64,000 bases of DNA from Xestospongia bergquistia (lineage: Eukaryota > Porifera > Demospongiae > Haplosclerida > Petrosiidae): NCBI GenBank assembly GCA_963965975.1, contig OZ014423.1:310001-374000 (forward strand), written 5' to 3'. The notes below the pieces were generated by a model that was given only the letters and a program-made list of their open reading frames with translations, was not told the origin of the DNA and made no database searches. Positions 1 to 20,251 of this stretch are shown here, piece by piece. The translations under genes were made by a program, and so were the position numbers. How positions within the stretch are numbered: the first letter of the stretch is position 1; the number at the start of each line of letters is the position of its first letter.

Positions 1-3000
1 ATTCAAGAGAATGTCGATAATGTCCTTTGCAATAATGGAGAGATTGGGGAACAGGTGGAATCAGAGCCTCTTAATGTAGCAGTTGTAGATAGAAGTGATC
101 CTATGCTCAAAATGGAGGACATGATTTTTGAAGAAGAGGAACTTCTATTGAAAGACGAGGAATGTGTTTATAGTGACATTGATGTTTTTGATGAAGTATC
201 TATGCTACTTAATGATACACCTAGTTGTGACTTATCACAAGAGACTCCTCTCCTTTTTCATAATACTTCATTGGAAGTGATATCACCTCCTATTAGTGAT
301 GTTCCAGCAAAAACATCAAAAGATATTCCATCTCTTCTTACTCCAACAGAAATATCTGCTAATAATATTCTACCACTTCCAGTTAATGATACCCCAATAA
401 AATCACCAATTAAAACTCCTCCCCTTTGTAACAAAGTGCTAGGAGAAGATACTCTACCTTCCGTTATCAAAACAGGTCAAGAACCTCAAGCTCAAACTCC
501 CAATGAAGCCATTTCAGAAGTAAATGACACTGCAGAGAAAAATGATCTTCAAACCTCTCAAGGTAAGCCATGTCATTGTGGTTATAGTAAGAGTCACTGT
601 TTACCAAGTTGTCATCTGCTGTACATAGTATGTAGTATGTTAAAATTCTAGGTATTGTAATTAGTCTAGTAGACTTTGATGTGGGTTGAGTTCACACTAG
701 TCAGGATATGATGCTAATATTGGTAAATTGAGTATCACTATGATTGTGTCATCTGTGACATCATATGATGTAATGAGAATGATTTTTTTGTGTGAAATCA
801 TTTGTATAGTTGTATTTAGAGTGGTTTAGCATTAGTAAGGATTTAATGTACTATAATGACTGCTATTTCTTAGAAGTCTTTGTCAACTTTTATAGTTTAA
901 TACTATAATCACACATATTTATGATTTCATGTAATAATTAATATCTTTTTGTGGTATTTGAGTGACACAGTCAGAGGAAGTATATCAGACAACATGTTTC
1001 CCATGTACAGTGTCTGGTAACCATTATTTTTTATGCAGAGATGAGACCACATCTTGTGGTTCATAAGAGGAACAAAATGATGTATTGTTTATAAAACCTT
1101 ATTAGTTTAATAGCCTATTACATGCACCTGTAAAATGCTATATCAGCAATAATAATTTCACTAGTTAATATCATATTACTTAATATCCTGGCTGTTTTAT
1201 TAGTTAGTGTCATTGTTGTTAGCAACCATTTGATCAGTTCTTATACACCCACACAATTCATATATATTATTTTTAGATTGTAAGATGACATCAAGTTCAC
1301 TTGATGTTAACAAGACCATTATTAATAACCAATCAATGTTATCACCACCCACTGTAAAAAGACGAGTTAAAGTGAGATTAAAGGAACGATCACCTTCGTG
1401 TGTTAATCTCATAGTCAAAGAGGCAAGAGAAACAAGTCCTATTTTTACTGCACCACAACAAATCAATCCATCATCTGGAGTGTTACTTAGCACAAATAGA
1501 AATACAAAATTTGAAAAAACAAAGACTAAAGTATCATTATCTGAAAAATCCAACAATAAGATATCATCATATTCTAAAGGACCCACAGCTAAGATGGTAT
1601 CCAAAGAGTCCTATACTAAACCATTACTTTGTAATGAATCTGTCGCTAAACCTTTAATATCTGAAGAACCCAAGATGTTATCATTGTCTCACTTACAATT
1701 TGATGAGATGGAATCAAAGCATCAAAAAAGAATCATCTCGTTTTTAAAATCCTCAGCAGCTGTTATGGCAGGGTCTACTATCTCTACCTCTTCCAGTATT
1801 GAACCTCCAGCTAAACGTCCTCGACAAATTGAATCATTTAAAGAACCTCCAGCTATAAAGTCCTCTGATTCTTTTTCCTTTAATTATGATGTAATTAAGA
1901 AGGAGAAACCCAATCCATCAGACGACTTCACTTTTAACGTTCAAACTACATGTGTTTTTGGCAACATTCCTAAGGTCTTTGGTAAGACCACACCCACTAA
2001 TTCAGCTCAAGATGTAATTGCAATTGATGATGACGATGTTATCTCTTTGTTGCCAGCAGATACACTAGACCCCTCCCCTTCAAAACATAATGAGATTACA
2101 TCCTCTGATAACATCAATCCTAATTTTAAACAGGACCAAATACATTCTTGGGTTGCTCAGCAACAGCGTTACCCAGCCCCTCCTCCACCTGGTGGTATGT
2201 TAGCCACATCCCCTCATTGGTTGAGCATGCATCATACTAGCCGACACAGAAATAGGTACATAGCAATGTGACCTCATTATTCCCCTTTGACATAATTTTA
2301 TTTTAGTCCTACTTCAACTCAACTATCTGTCTCTCCTCGACAGGAATTAGACTTTAACATGGTAAGTGATTGTGGCTAGCACATCTCTTTTGTGGTTAGA
2401 AATACTAATGTTATTTTAGTGGTTAAAATAATCTTTCCCATTTCATTTTAGCTGCGTCTTCCAACCAGTCGTATTTCTCCCTCTAATCTCTGTAAGTCTG
2501 GTTGCTTGTTTGCACCCACACACATTGTTGAAGGTGGATGGTTTTTGGTATAGCCAGTGTTTTTGTTACAACTTGTTAAAGGATTAGTCAACATTGTCTT
2601 GTTAGTGTTATCTATCATATTATTGTAATAATGTATATTAGAGTGTGTGTTCATTTTAGGTGATTATTTATATGGATATGATCAGTTGTCAGTAGCTGAA
2701 CGACATTTTCATGAGATTTTAACATTATTGAGAGCTATAATGCATTGTGATTATGGTAATGACACACACACACAAACACTGGTTCATTTATCATGTCTTT
2801 CCTTTTAGCAACTGCTGGTGATCATTATCTTTGTCTTAGAGTACATAATGCTGTACATTTTGATGCTAATGTACTTACTGCATTACTGCAACTCTGTAGT
2901 GATCAACATTATCATGACTTGTCTCCAAAGCCTCCGTTTGTAGCACATGAAGTATTTAATGATCTCAAAAGTTTAGGAAAAGGGCGTGTTGCTTTACTTG

Positions 3001-6000
3001 ATCATTTGAACATGCTTCGAACACTAATTCATTATCAGCTGTACTCAGAGTTAGTTTAATTGTCTTATAATTAATTTGTTTATAATATTAAACTGTCTAT
3101 TTCCAGAGTTACAAAATGTTATGAGAGTGCTCCTTCGTTAGATGTTCAAATTACTCCCAGTCATCTTGAACTTATGTTACAAGCAGCTGGTGGATTAGGA
3201 CCACAGTAAGTCCTATAGTACATTACATCATGTCATGTGATATAAGACAATATATTACATGGATATCATGTGATATAGTACATTACATCATGTCATGTGA
3301 TATAAGACAATATATTACATGGATATCATGTGATATAGTACATTACATCATGTGATGACCTTATTCTATAGTGCTATGAGACTATTAGAAGATGCTACAC
3401 AATGTCTTCATGTCAAAGAACTAGCAAGGTAAGAAAAGAGAGGTAATTTGCATTAAATTGAACTTTTATATTATAGATATGTTGAAGATCTTGTTTCTAA
3501 ATTAGACAAGCACATAATAGCTATGTACATACAACAGTTTGAGAATTGGGTTAAGGTAATACACACACACACACACACATCAGAGTTGTTGTAATTGTAA
3601 TTATATTTGAAATGTAATGATTAGTTATTTTTGGTCTAATTGTAATTCTAATTGTAGTTTCACACTATGTTTTCAATTTAGTTATAATTATAATTGTAAT
3701 TGATTTATTTACACATGTTAGTATGTCTTCTTTAACTTGTAATACAATTGCTTTGAGTGATTAGCACTACTGTTCTTGTAAAGATAAGATCTCCTAGGAG
3801 ATCACAACTTTTGCCAAAAAACTTTGAACATTTGATCTTTCTAAAGTAAATTGTCACAACTAAAATGTTAGTTATTAATTTATGTTCACAAGTAATGAAA
3901 TTGTTAATTAAATAGTTAAATATCAAAAATAATTGTAGTTACAATCACTAAGTTAATGTGTTTTGAAAGTAATTGTAATTATAATGATTACTTTGCTAAA
4001 TCCTAAGTAATTGTAATTTTAATGATTATAGTAAATGTCTAATTACAACAACTCTGACACACATTGTATTATCATTTATTATTTAGCATAATCCTGAAGT
4101 AGTATTAAAATTTTCAAGGAAAACACTTCAAATTTTACTAAAGTAAGTCCACACTTCAATGGAAATTTAAAAAATACACATTCTAGCGTTTTTGTTGAGA
4201 GTGACTGTTGGATGGGCGGAGCATCTTTATTAGAAAGTTCTACTGCCCACATTCCAGTACTTGGATCTTTAGTAGTAAAGTTGGTAGGAGGAATTTTACA
4301 ACATTGTCATAAAGGGATCCATCAACTTATGAATTTTATTAAACATCTGTCGCCAGATCAATGCAAACTGCTCAATGAAGAAGTAAATAATATCATATTA
4401 TTTATCACAATCTTTCTCTCTCCCCCTAGTATTGGGAGATGTTACTTGGATTTAGTGTACAATTAAATCTCATTAATACTTCTCATTGGTTGTTTAAAAC
4501 TGCACGTGAACTATATCATCCTATTAGTAAACAAGTAAATAATATACTAATATTTATGATAATCTTGTTATCTAATGTACACAGGTTCAGTTTCAATTGT
4601 TATGTCTCTTTATTGAACAAGACTGTCCAAAACAGACAACTGAAGTTCTTAAAGTGTTTTTAGCAGTGCCATTACCCTCGTCAACATACTTGATAAATTT
4701 ATGTGCTCGTATGAAAAACCAACTTCATTTTGCACTCCATCTTTATTCTGTTTGTTTAGCATTATTAGAACTGAATATAACTGTAAGATGGAAGGATGGT
4801 TGATGGAATGATCTATATTGTTTGTCACTGTAGCCTCCTCCAGATTGTCTAGATTGGTTACTAGAATATCACTCTAAACATGAAAAGGTGTATAGCTGGC
4901 TAGCAGAACTAATCAAACAGGTTTGTCAAGTATAACTTGTAACGTACCATCATACTCATTTCAGGCTTCACAACACAAAATACAATTTGAACATGAATTC
5001 TATGAGAATACTCTAATTCAGTTACGTAGTTGGGGCAAAGATGGCGAGGCTGTGAGTTGTGTGTACAAAAATTTAAGAAAAACTGTTCAGAGTCCATTAA
5101 GTGACAGGAGAGATGACATTGGACTGGTTGGTAGTCAAATGTTCTGTTCTGTTCATTTTATAACATTTTATAATTATAGGATTCATCAAGTGGTGTGGGT
5201 AGTAGTCCAGAGTTCTTTTTAGATTCAAGTAATTGTGGACTTAACTTCTCACTAGAAGGAACTTTACATCATAACTCTAAAAAAGAGAGTACGTCATCAC
5301 TTTGTTCTCTTATTAAAGTTAGTGAATATATCTCACACATACATAACATTCTTCATATTTTTTTCTACACGCAGCAAAGTGGATTACAAGGACAATTTGT
5401 AGCAGTATCTGCCATATTGTCTAACTTACCAACTACTGCATATTACAATAATCAGATATTAAGGAGTACATTATCAGCTGTTCTTCATAGTCCACTCAAA
5501 CCAGTACAAGCTTTTGTAAATTTAGTGTCGTCTTTAAAATCTGTGAGAAATATATATCTTTTAAATATAATGTCATCATTTAGTTATTATAAATATGTCA
5601 TTTATAGAATTCAGATAACAACATCTTGTCTTCACACAATCTATGGCTAGCTGGGCAAGTGGGTGTGGCTTTGTTGTGTCGCTGTGAGCAGTCAGGTTGT
5701 TGGAATGAGGGCTTTATCTTACTTCATTGCCTGCACTTACATGGTATTCATTATGTGGGTGTGTCACCTCCCCATGCATTGGACCCACCCCCTTCTCCTT
5801 GTACTGTAGCTCTTAAAGCAGTTACAATATGTCTAAAGGTAATCTACAAACGAAGTCCTTGTTACCATGGTTATTGTTTTCTTAGGTTCGCCAGTTATCG
5901 GGTGTAATGGAAGTTCTCAAAGGATGTCAATTTATTCCGAGTGAAAATGAGAAAGAAACTCAGGCCAGAGAAGACATGTTATTCACATTAGTGGGAGAAT

Positions 6001-7023
6001 ACGAGAAAGAAGAACACTTTACTCATGCCTTTATCTGTCTTGAATCAGCAATAAGATCGTTATCATCTGTGTATTATACTCGTGTCTCTCGTACTACATC
6101 TAGTCTTCTCACAACAATGTTAGATAAAGGATATATGATAGAAAAAGCTACAGATGTCTTGAAAACTCTACTGGACAAGAATATTGTTCTCTCGTGTGAA
6201 GTCTTTAGTCGTTTTATAAGTAAACTCATCAGTAATGGCAATGAAAGTCAGGCTAGAAACCTCTGCCAATCTGCTATTGAAGGAGGATGGTATCACGTTG
6301 CTGGGACAACACCATATTGTCTTGTTCTTCCCTGTATATTATCGTCCATAGAAGTCTATCTTCTTGTACACCATCATCTCAATCAACAGCCAAGGCCCTC
6401 TCTACGAGATCTTGAAATTATCTGTCCATCTGGTAAGTGGGTGGAGTCTACTTAAATGGTTAATAAGTATATTTTTGTAGGTTTACGAGCTACTGTCGAA
6501 ACATGTTTAAGTTTGGAGTTTACTCCGCCCCTTTCTATTACTGGTCGTTCAGCTCGTCCTTCCTCTAATGTTGCTCTTTTAGTCTCAACATTGTCATTGT
6601 CCAGTTGGTATTTGGCTCACAGTCCTAGTATGTCAGAGGTACATTTGAATGACCATTTATGATGTCATAAGTTGGTGTGCTATTTATAGAACTCTGACAA
6701 AAAGAAGACATTTAAACGAATTGTTTGCAAAAAAGTTGTTGAAGAATTAAAACCTTATTATTCAAATCAACGCTTTGATAGTGTGGTAAATGATAATTAA
6801 TGGAATATCACCATAGTTACTTCATTCATTCCAGGAGGCATATCGTCACCTGATCAATGTGATTTATTTGCACTGTTCTAAGGAGGGCAAACACACAAAC
6901 TGGACTGTTACCAAGGAGATACTCGTTAAAGTACGCAGTGTTGTTAACCAAGTCATGGATTCTATATCAACTTACGGTTTAAACACAGACCTTAGCACCA
7001 TCTTGTCAGCAAAGTGTAAATAA
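1..7023 (+). CDS. TOPAZ1-like helical-repeat protein (5' partial)
   Basis: A large multi-exon gene whose reading frame is open at base 1, so its 5' end lies outside the window. Visible exons include 1-562 and 1277-2255, both Ser/Pro/Thr-rich and disordered with KRPR- and KRR-type basic patches. Many 60-500 bp exons follow and encode an all-helical, TPR/PPR-like region. The C-terminal part (about 5900-6650) contains a stretch reading DKNIVLSCEVFSRFISKL, then QARNLCQSAIEGGWY and SSIEVYLLV. This matches in order what I recall of the vertebrate germ-cell protein TOPAZ1, a long disordered N-terminus followed by a conserved helical domain. The homology is inferred from memory and is moderate. The stop TAA (7021-7023) overlaps an AATAAA hexamer, so the 3' UTR is probably very short. 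RPP30 converges from the right, 103 bp between stops. The intron at 563-1276 holds no recognisable element. Confidence 0.6.
3214..3354. repeat. 60-bp tandem repeat, about 2.3 copies, intronic
   Basis: The unit contains ATATTACATGGATATCATG and repeats with an exact 60-bp period. It lies in a short intron of the TOPAZ1-like gene and is not coding. Confidence 0.85.
3573..4064. mobile_element. hAT-like MITE with TIRs and 8-bp target duplication
   Basis: Terminal inverted repeats CAGAGTTGTTGTAATT at 3581-3596 and its reverse complement at 4041-4056 are identical over 16 bp. The element is flanked by perfect 8-bp direct repeats ACACACAT (3573-3580 and 4057-4064). The interior (476 bp including TIRs) is AT-rich and non-coding, with several subterminal copies of GTAATTGTAATT in both orientations. 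Eight-bp duplications and TIRs beginning CAG are typical of the hAT superfamily. No transposase is encoded, so this is a non-autonomous copy. It occupies nearly all of the intron 3556-4086 of the TOPAZ1-like gene. The left duplication lies at the end of an (AC)n run, which weakens that side a little. Confidence 0.8.
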
Positions 7024-7126
7024 AACTGCTTATATTGTAGATGAAAAAACTTCACTTTCTAGTCAAACCAATTTTTCACTTTTACCATAACCCTTCATAT
7101 GTTAACCAAATCAACATTTCATATAT

Positions 7127-8454
7127 TCATTGATCATCATCATCATAGTTGTTTTTCTTAACAATATCACTTTCCTCTATAGCAATATCTCGTGGTCTTT
7201 TGAGGCCTTGTTTTTTCTCTGAGGATGGACAATAATAGCATGAGACAGCACCCTTAACTACATCCTTGCGTTGACCTTGAAAGTAAATATCAAAATAGAA
7301 TATTAACAGAAACTCACGAGAATGTGAAATAACTTGTGCACAATTGCCAGTGACAGTAGCTTTACAGTGCTCAGTTTTCATTCCAAATAAATGACACCTT
7401 GGTCATACAAGTCAAGCAAAGTTAACAAAACCTGTTTTAAAGAGCTAATTCGTATTTTAGGATACAAGTTGATAATATCAAGTGGTCCTCGTAATTCAAT
7501 GCCCTGTTCAAAGAAACTGTTAAAACTACTGAAAATAAAGGCATTTACCTTTTCAGCTCCACTGCTAACAATAATACCCTTTGTATAATATGTCACTTAC
7601 AAACACTACAAATATTACTAACCTTTCCTTTACTGGCAGCTGCTAATTGTATCATATTAGATATTGTATGTCGCCGGTGAGTGGAGTCTAGAATGTATAC
7701 AACTTAATTATATTGGATGCTCAGCAATTATATACCTTTAATGGCAGGTGTGTACATCACTTCAAAATAAATGCCTTTAGCTAATATCTAAGAGTATACC
7801 CCTGTCATTATTTTATTAATTGATATAGTTCAATGATCTTACCTGAGACACTTGAGTAGGTCTTATAGGAAATCCGAGCCTATCCTCCCATTCTAAAGTT
7901 ATTATATCAGTTGAAATACAAGAGACAGCTGACTGTGGAAGAGGATATACTCAACATATCACAACTATCATTTCAATTACCTGAAACACTTTTTCACTGG
8001 TAGTTTTAAGAGCAGTGATGTCATAACCTTCAAGAACAGGTGTTGCCTGTATGACTCTAGTTAATATATAATAATGTTATACATTATTTTACTTGTGTAG
8101 TGTGAAGGAGATTAGGATCATCGAGTGACAAAGTGATGCGTTTTAGAAGTTCTAACTGTTACAGACAACAACAAATGTTTATTTGTTTTAATTTTATACT
8201 TACTTCTTTAGGTATTGTTACAGCAGTCATGAGTTCTTCTAGATCTTTAACTGATGGTATAACTGTCTTTTTGTTGGTAACTACAATCTCTACGTCCACA
8301 GCAACACGTCGATAACCCACTAAAAATCATTTGTAGTGTTGAATATAGTGATATATTAAAGCTTACATTTTACAGCTGTTTGCAGGAGATCTGTCAGTCG
8401 TGAGCCTCTGGCAGAAACCTTGAGATCACTGTAACACTGCTTGATTGTATCCAT
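7127..8454 (-). CDS. RPP30: Ribonuclease P/MRP protein subunit p30
   Basis: Protein subunit of nuclear RNase P and RNase MRP, which process pre-tRNA 5' ends and pre-rRNA. Conceptual splicing of about nine minus-strand exons gives a TIM-barrel-type protein. Diagnostic blocks are VGYRRVAVDVEIV near the N-terminus, FEVMYTPAIKDSTHRRHTIS in the middle, and KGKGIIVSSGAEK followed by IELRGPLDIINL. These parallel human AFELVYSPAIKDSTMRRYTIS and IISSAAE...EIRGPYDV. The C-terminus is basic then acidic (KKNNYDDDDQ), as often seen in this family. The start at 8454 (MDTIKQCYSDLKV) aligns with the normal N-terminus. It shares a 113-bp divergent promoter with FNTA and converges with the TOPAZ1-like gene. 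Confidence 0.9.
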
Positions 8455-8567
8455 TTGGTTCCACGTGGTTATGTATACGGAAGTAAACGGAAACGTTCTG
8501 AAATTTGTACAGAAATACAATAATACATTTCCGTATACTGTGGGCGGAGCTTCTGTAGAATACAGCT
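8455..8567. promoter_or_regulatory. Bidirectional promoter RPP30/FNTA with composite element
   Basis: Only 113 bp separate the two start codons. The stretch contains CCACGTGG (8461-8468, a perfect E-box palindrome), GTATACGGAAG, ACGGAAACGTTCTGAAA (8488-8504), and TTTCCGTATAC (8528-8538). The same set occurs in the SUPV3L1/TIMM8 promoter. GGGCGGAGC follows next to the FNTA start. Function is inferred from position and recurrence. Confidence 0.6.
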
Positions 8568-9877
8568 ATGTCTGATGATGAAAACAGCAGTAATGAGGAG
8601 TTTATTTATTATAGAGAGAGGCCTGATTGGAAAGACATTCAGCCCCTCCCTCAGGATGATGGTCCCCATCCAGTAGTCCAAATAGCTTATACTGATAGAT
8701 GTAATATAAAGACCAATACTTCGATAATATTTGACATTTTGTCACTTTTCTTCTAGTTAAAGACGTCTATGACTACCTCAGAGCTATTATGAAAAAAGAT
8801 GAGAAGTCACAACGAGCTCTAGATCTCACAAGTGAAGCTATTGATTGTAACCCTGCTAACTATACAGTGTGGTATTTATTACTTATAATGTACATGTTAT
8901 ATATTATTTGTATAGGCATTACAGACGTCTGATCCTTCAAGAGTTACAACAAGATCTTACTAAAGAATTAGCCTTTACCGAAGAGGTTATTATCAGTGAA
9001 CCTAAAAACTATCAAGTTTGGTAAGCACTGCCCACATTAATTATGCACACAGCCTCTACCCTATTGGTTTTCCTTATAAGGTATCATAGACAGAAAATTA
9101 TCGAATGGACTAAAGATCCTTCTAAAGAACTGAAATTAACAGCATTAGTTCTTGGAGACGATGCTAAAAATTATCATGCTTGGCAACATAGACAATGGGT
9201 TATTAAAACATATAAATTGTGGGAGGGTGAACTTGATTACGTGGATCAACTTCTCAAAGAAGACCTTCGCAATAATTCAGCATGGAACCAGCGTTATTTT
9301 ATCATCAATAATACTACTGGATTTACAGACGATGTTATAAAGAGAGAAACAGAGTGAGTTTATAATTATTTCAAAGAATGTTATCTTTATTTTTGTACAG
9401 ATATGCTCTTTGTTTTATTCGTAAAGCACCTAACAATGAAAGTGCATGGAATTATCTTAATGGGTAAACAAAATATATTACTTATTCTACTTATTATAAT
9501 TTTTTTATAATTAATATTACTAGAGTTTTGAAGGGCAAGAAATTGTCAGAGGAGCTCAATGTAAGAGCTATCTGTGACGAATTGCGCTCACAGCAAGTAC
9601 CTTCTCCTTACCTTCTTTCAACACTGATTGACATTTACGAAGAAGAAGCTGAGAAAGGCAATCAAGAGAGTCTCACAAAAGCTCTTGATGTAAGTCTAGT
9701 ATTAAGTGTATCAAGTGTTATCTCTTTTTAACATAGCTTTGTACAGAATTAGCTACTGTTATTGATCCAATACGTCAACAATACTGGGAATATGTTAGCA
9801 GACGGCTTCATTTGACTTATGGACAGAGTAAGGGGTCTGAAGAACACTCTTCATCACCAGACCATTCAAGTATTTAG
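8568..9877 (+). CDS. FNTA: Protein farnesyl/geranylgeranyltransferase type-1 alpha subunit
   Basis: Shared alpha subunit of the CaaX prenyltransferases FTase and GGTase-I. It dimerises with a beta subunit in the cytosol and prenylates Ras/Rho-type proteins. Six or seven exons encode about 330 residues with the PPTA helical repeats: [38 protein letters not shown] and NESAWNYL, each carrying the family W..R signature. The lengths of the N-terminal ([13 protein letters not shown]) and C-terminal regions fit animal FNTA rather than the longer RabGGTase alpha, which carries an extra Ig-like and LRR part. The start ATG lies 113 bp from the RPP30 start. An AATAAA is present near 9944, just before the convergent TMED stop. 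Confidence 0.92.
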
Positions 9878-9987
9878 ATTAATTCTTAACCAAAGAGTCT
9901 GTTATTTTTCAAAGAATGGAAGAAAAATTGAAGACATTAATTGAATAAAATAACCCTCCTATCCTCCTGTGATCATTGTCTGTTACA

Positions 9988-10841
9988 TTATACTAATTTC
10001 TTAGCTTCAAAGAATCCTTTAAGATGTCTCATTTGCCAAAATCCCATAATTAATAAGACTAGACCTTGTCCTAGTGACCACCACAGTACACGAGCATTGG
10101 TACTATCACTGATCTCACGGAAATGTTCCTCACGCACCTGATAAGGAGAGAGATGATTCCTAGCAACACAAGTCCAATGACTTACTCGTTGATAAGCTTG
10201 TTCTTTGCTTATTTGTTCCACTTGATCAAGCAGTTGACGAATGCGAAGTTGAAGTTCTGTGAGCTTCTCTTTTGCTGCTACTTGTGAGTAATCGACAGCA
10301 CTTTCCCCAATATTAATACTTAAATGAACTCGCTAATATGTAATGAATAACAATTGATAGTTAATAAGGTTTAATAAACATACCAATCTGTTACCGCCAA
10401 ACCATCGTGTGCTGTTAGTACTAATACAAATAGTGTGTTCCCCTGAGTCTTGAGTCGTAAATGTAAACCTCCCCTCGGCAGAATAGTGTCTTGAGAGAAC
10501 AACTTTTCCCATTGGATTTTTAACCTAAAGAATGTAATCATTTAATATAATTGTCATATCTCTATTCTATTTACTTCTACATGCATTCCAATACCAGGAC
10601 TTGACGGCAACCATTCTTGTCTTCCATTGTCATATAATTGAGTTCTGTATTTTCCTGGAATGAAACTTATTATCAACAAAGATTTCCTTGAAATTTAACT
10701 TCACTTACCTACTATCATGGTTTCTCCTGGAACTTCTTCCATAAAACATTTATGTTCTGTTTCTGAAATATGGAAATACAATCCAAATCCTACTTTGATC
10801 CATCCCAATAGAATAAAAACCGTCAGTATTATAAACCTCAT
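9988..10841 (-). CDS. TMED9: p24 family cargo receptor, TMED4/TMED9 type
   Basis: Type I membrane protein of the early secretory pathway that cycles in COPI/COPII vesicles. The N-terminal signal peptide is hydrophobic ([20 protein letters not shown]). Next comes the GOLD domain with the paired cysteines ([16 protein letters not shown] and HTICISTN), then a coiled coil ([21 protein letters not shown]), a single TM segment ([18 protein letters not shown]) and a short cytosolic tail ending FFEAKKLV. The tail has the FF and KK features of p24-alpha members, used for COPII binding and COPI retrieval, and is essentially that of human TMED9/TMED4. At least four exons; the gene converges on FNTA (110 bp between stops). 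TMED4 versus TMED9 cannot be resolved here, as both derive from one p24-alpha ancestor. Confidence 0.9.
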
Positions 10842-11226
10842 TGTCTCATACTCAGGTTATTTCCGTAAACGTCAGTTCACAACAGTTTTAATATATAAAA
10901 CCACACCTCATTGGAGTGTTTGAATATTTTCGTATAACATCGCACGAACTTGAGCCACGCCTACTTGGGTGCGGCAATTTGCAGATTCTTCCTCTCTGTT
11001 TTACAATACCATAGTGATTCTTCTCTCTCTGTGTTGTGTGTTTGTGTGTGTAACCTTTCCCTCTTTTGCTGACAATCACATGATATATTAAACAGCGCTA
11101 TATCCACTGGTAAGTCTTAAAGTAACGCTACTGTAGATATTCAACGAACATACGTTTGTCGCTGACAATGGTAACAGATTAAGATCCATAATATATAATT
11201 GTTCTTTATAGTCGACTATATCAGCT
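10842..11226. promoter_or_regulatory. Divergent intergenic region TMED/CSNK1A
   Basis: A 385-bp gap between start codons. It holds TTTCCGTAAACGT near 10859, resembling the TTTCCGTATAC word of two other divergent promoters here, a TATATAAAA at about 10892, and a GT-rich run near 11035-11058. No convincing gene lies inside. Confidence 0.4.
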
Positions 11227-13293
<2,067 letters not shown>

Positions 13294-13739
13294 TTAGGTG
13301 AACACACCCAGTAATTATTGACCCCTCCCACCTATTTTTATTAGATAAATTTTCTGGTCAGATCTGTGAACTGGTTAGTTATAAACACATGTGCATTCTT
13401 TCATTTCTTTTTTCTTATCTTATTTTCTATTTCTACTACAACTTGTTGTTTGTATTATTTACTATTTGTTTGTTTGTTGTTTGTTTATTATTTATCTCTT
13501 GTTTTTTGTTTATATGGTCAGTCGTTATTATTATGTGTGAACTTAAACAATTATTATTAAAAGATATTATCAATTTCACCATTTCTCGTTCGTTTATTGA
13601 TTTTCAAAAAGTACGTTTAATTATGAAGTTGAGTGTTTATTTAGACAAACAAGCCGTAAAAATTAACCCGTGTTTCGTTACGTTGTAATTGAGTTATGAT
13701 GATTATCGGTATCTTAAGTGAGCACATATAGATGTTCAG
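13294..13739. other. Intergenic, no gene seen
   Basis: 446 bp between CSNK1A and the SorCS-like start. T-rich low-complexity sequence (TTTGTTTGTTTGTTG type near 13465-13490) gives hydrophobic spurious frames but no splice-supported coding exon. It probably holds the CSNK1A 3' UTR and the receptor gene promoter. Confidence 0.6.
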
Positions 13740-20080
<6,341 letters not shown>

Positions 20081-20251
20081 CATCCTCTACTCTTTCTCCC
20101 ATCATAAAAACATGATGATGCTGTTTAACTAAAATAATATGTAGTGTATTGATTCTTATCTAATGTGCGATATTTGCTGAAACATTAATTTGTATACATA
20201 TACAGACAAAAAATAAATAATTGAATTTTTAATAAAATGTAATTTTATTAA

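Noticed and set aside
13366..13688. Hydrophobic small protein upstream of the SorCS-like gene
   Set aside because: T-rich low-complexity sequence, no homology, and no splice context.
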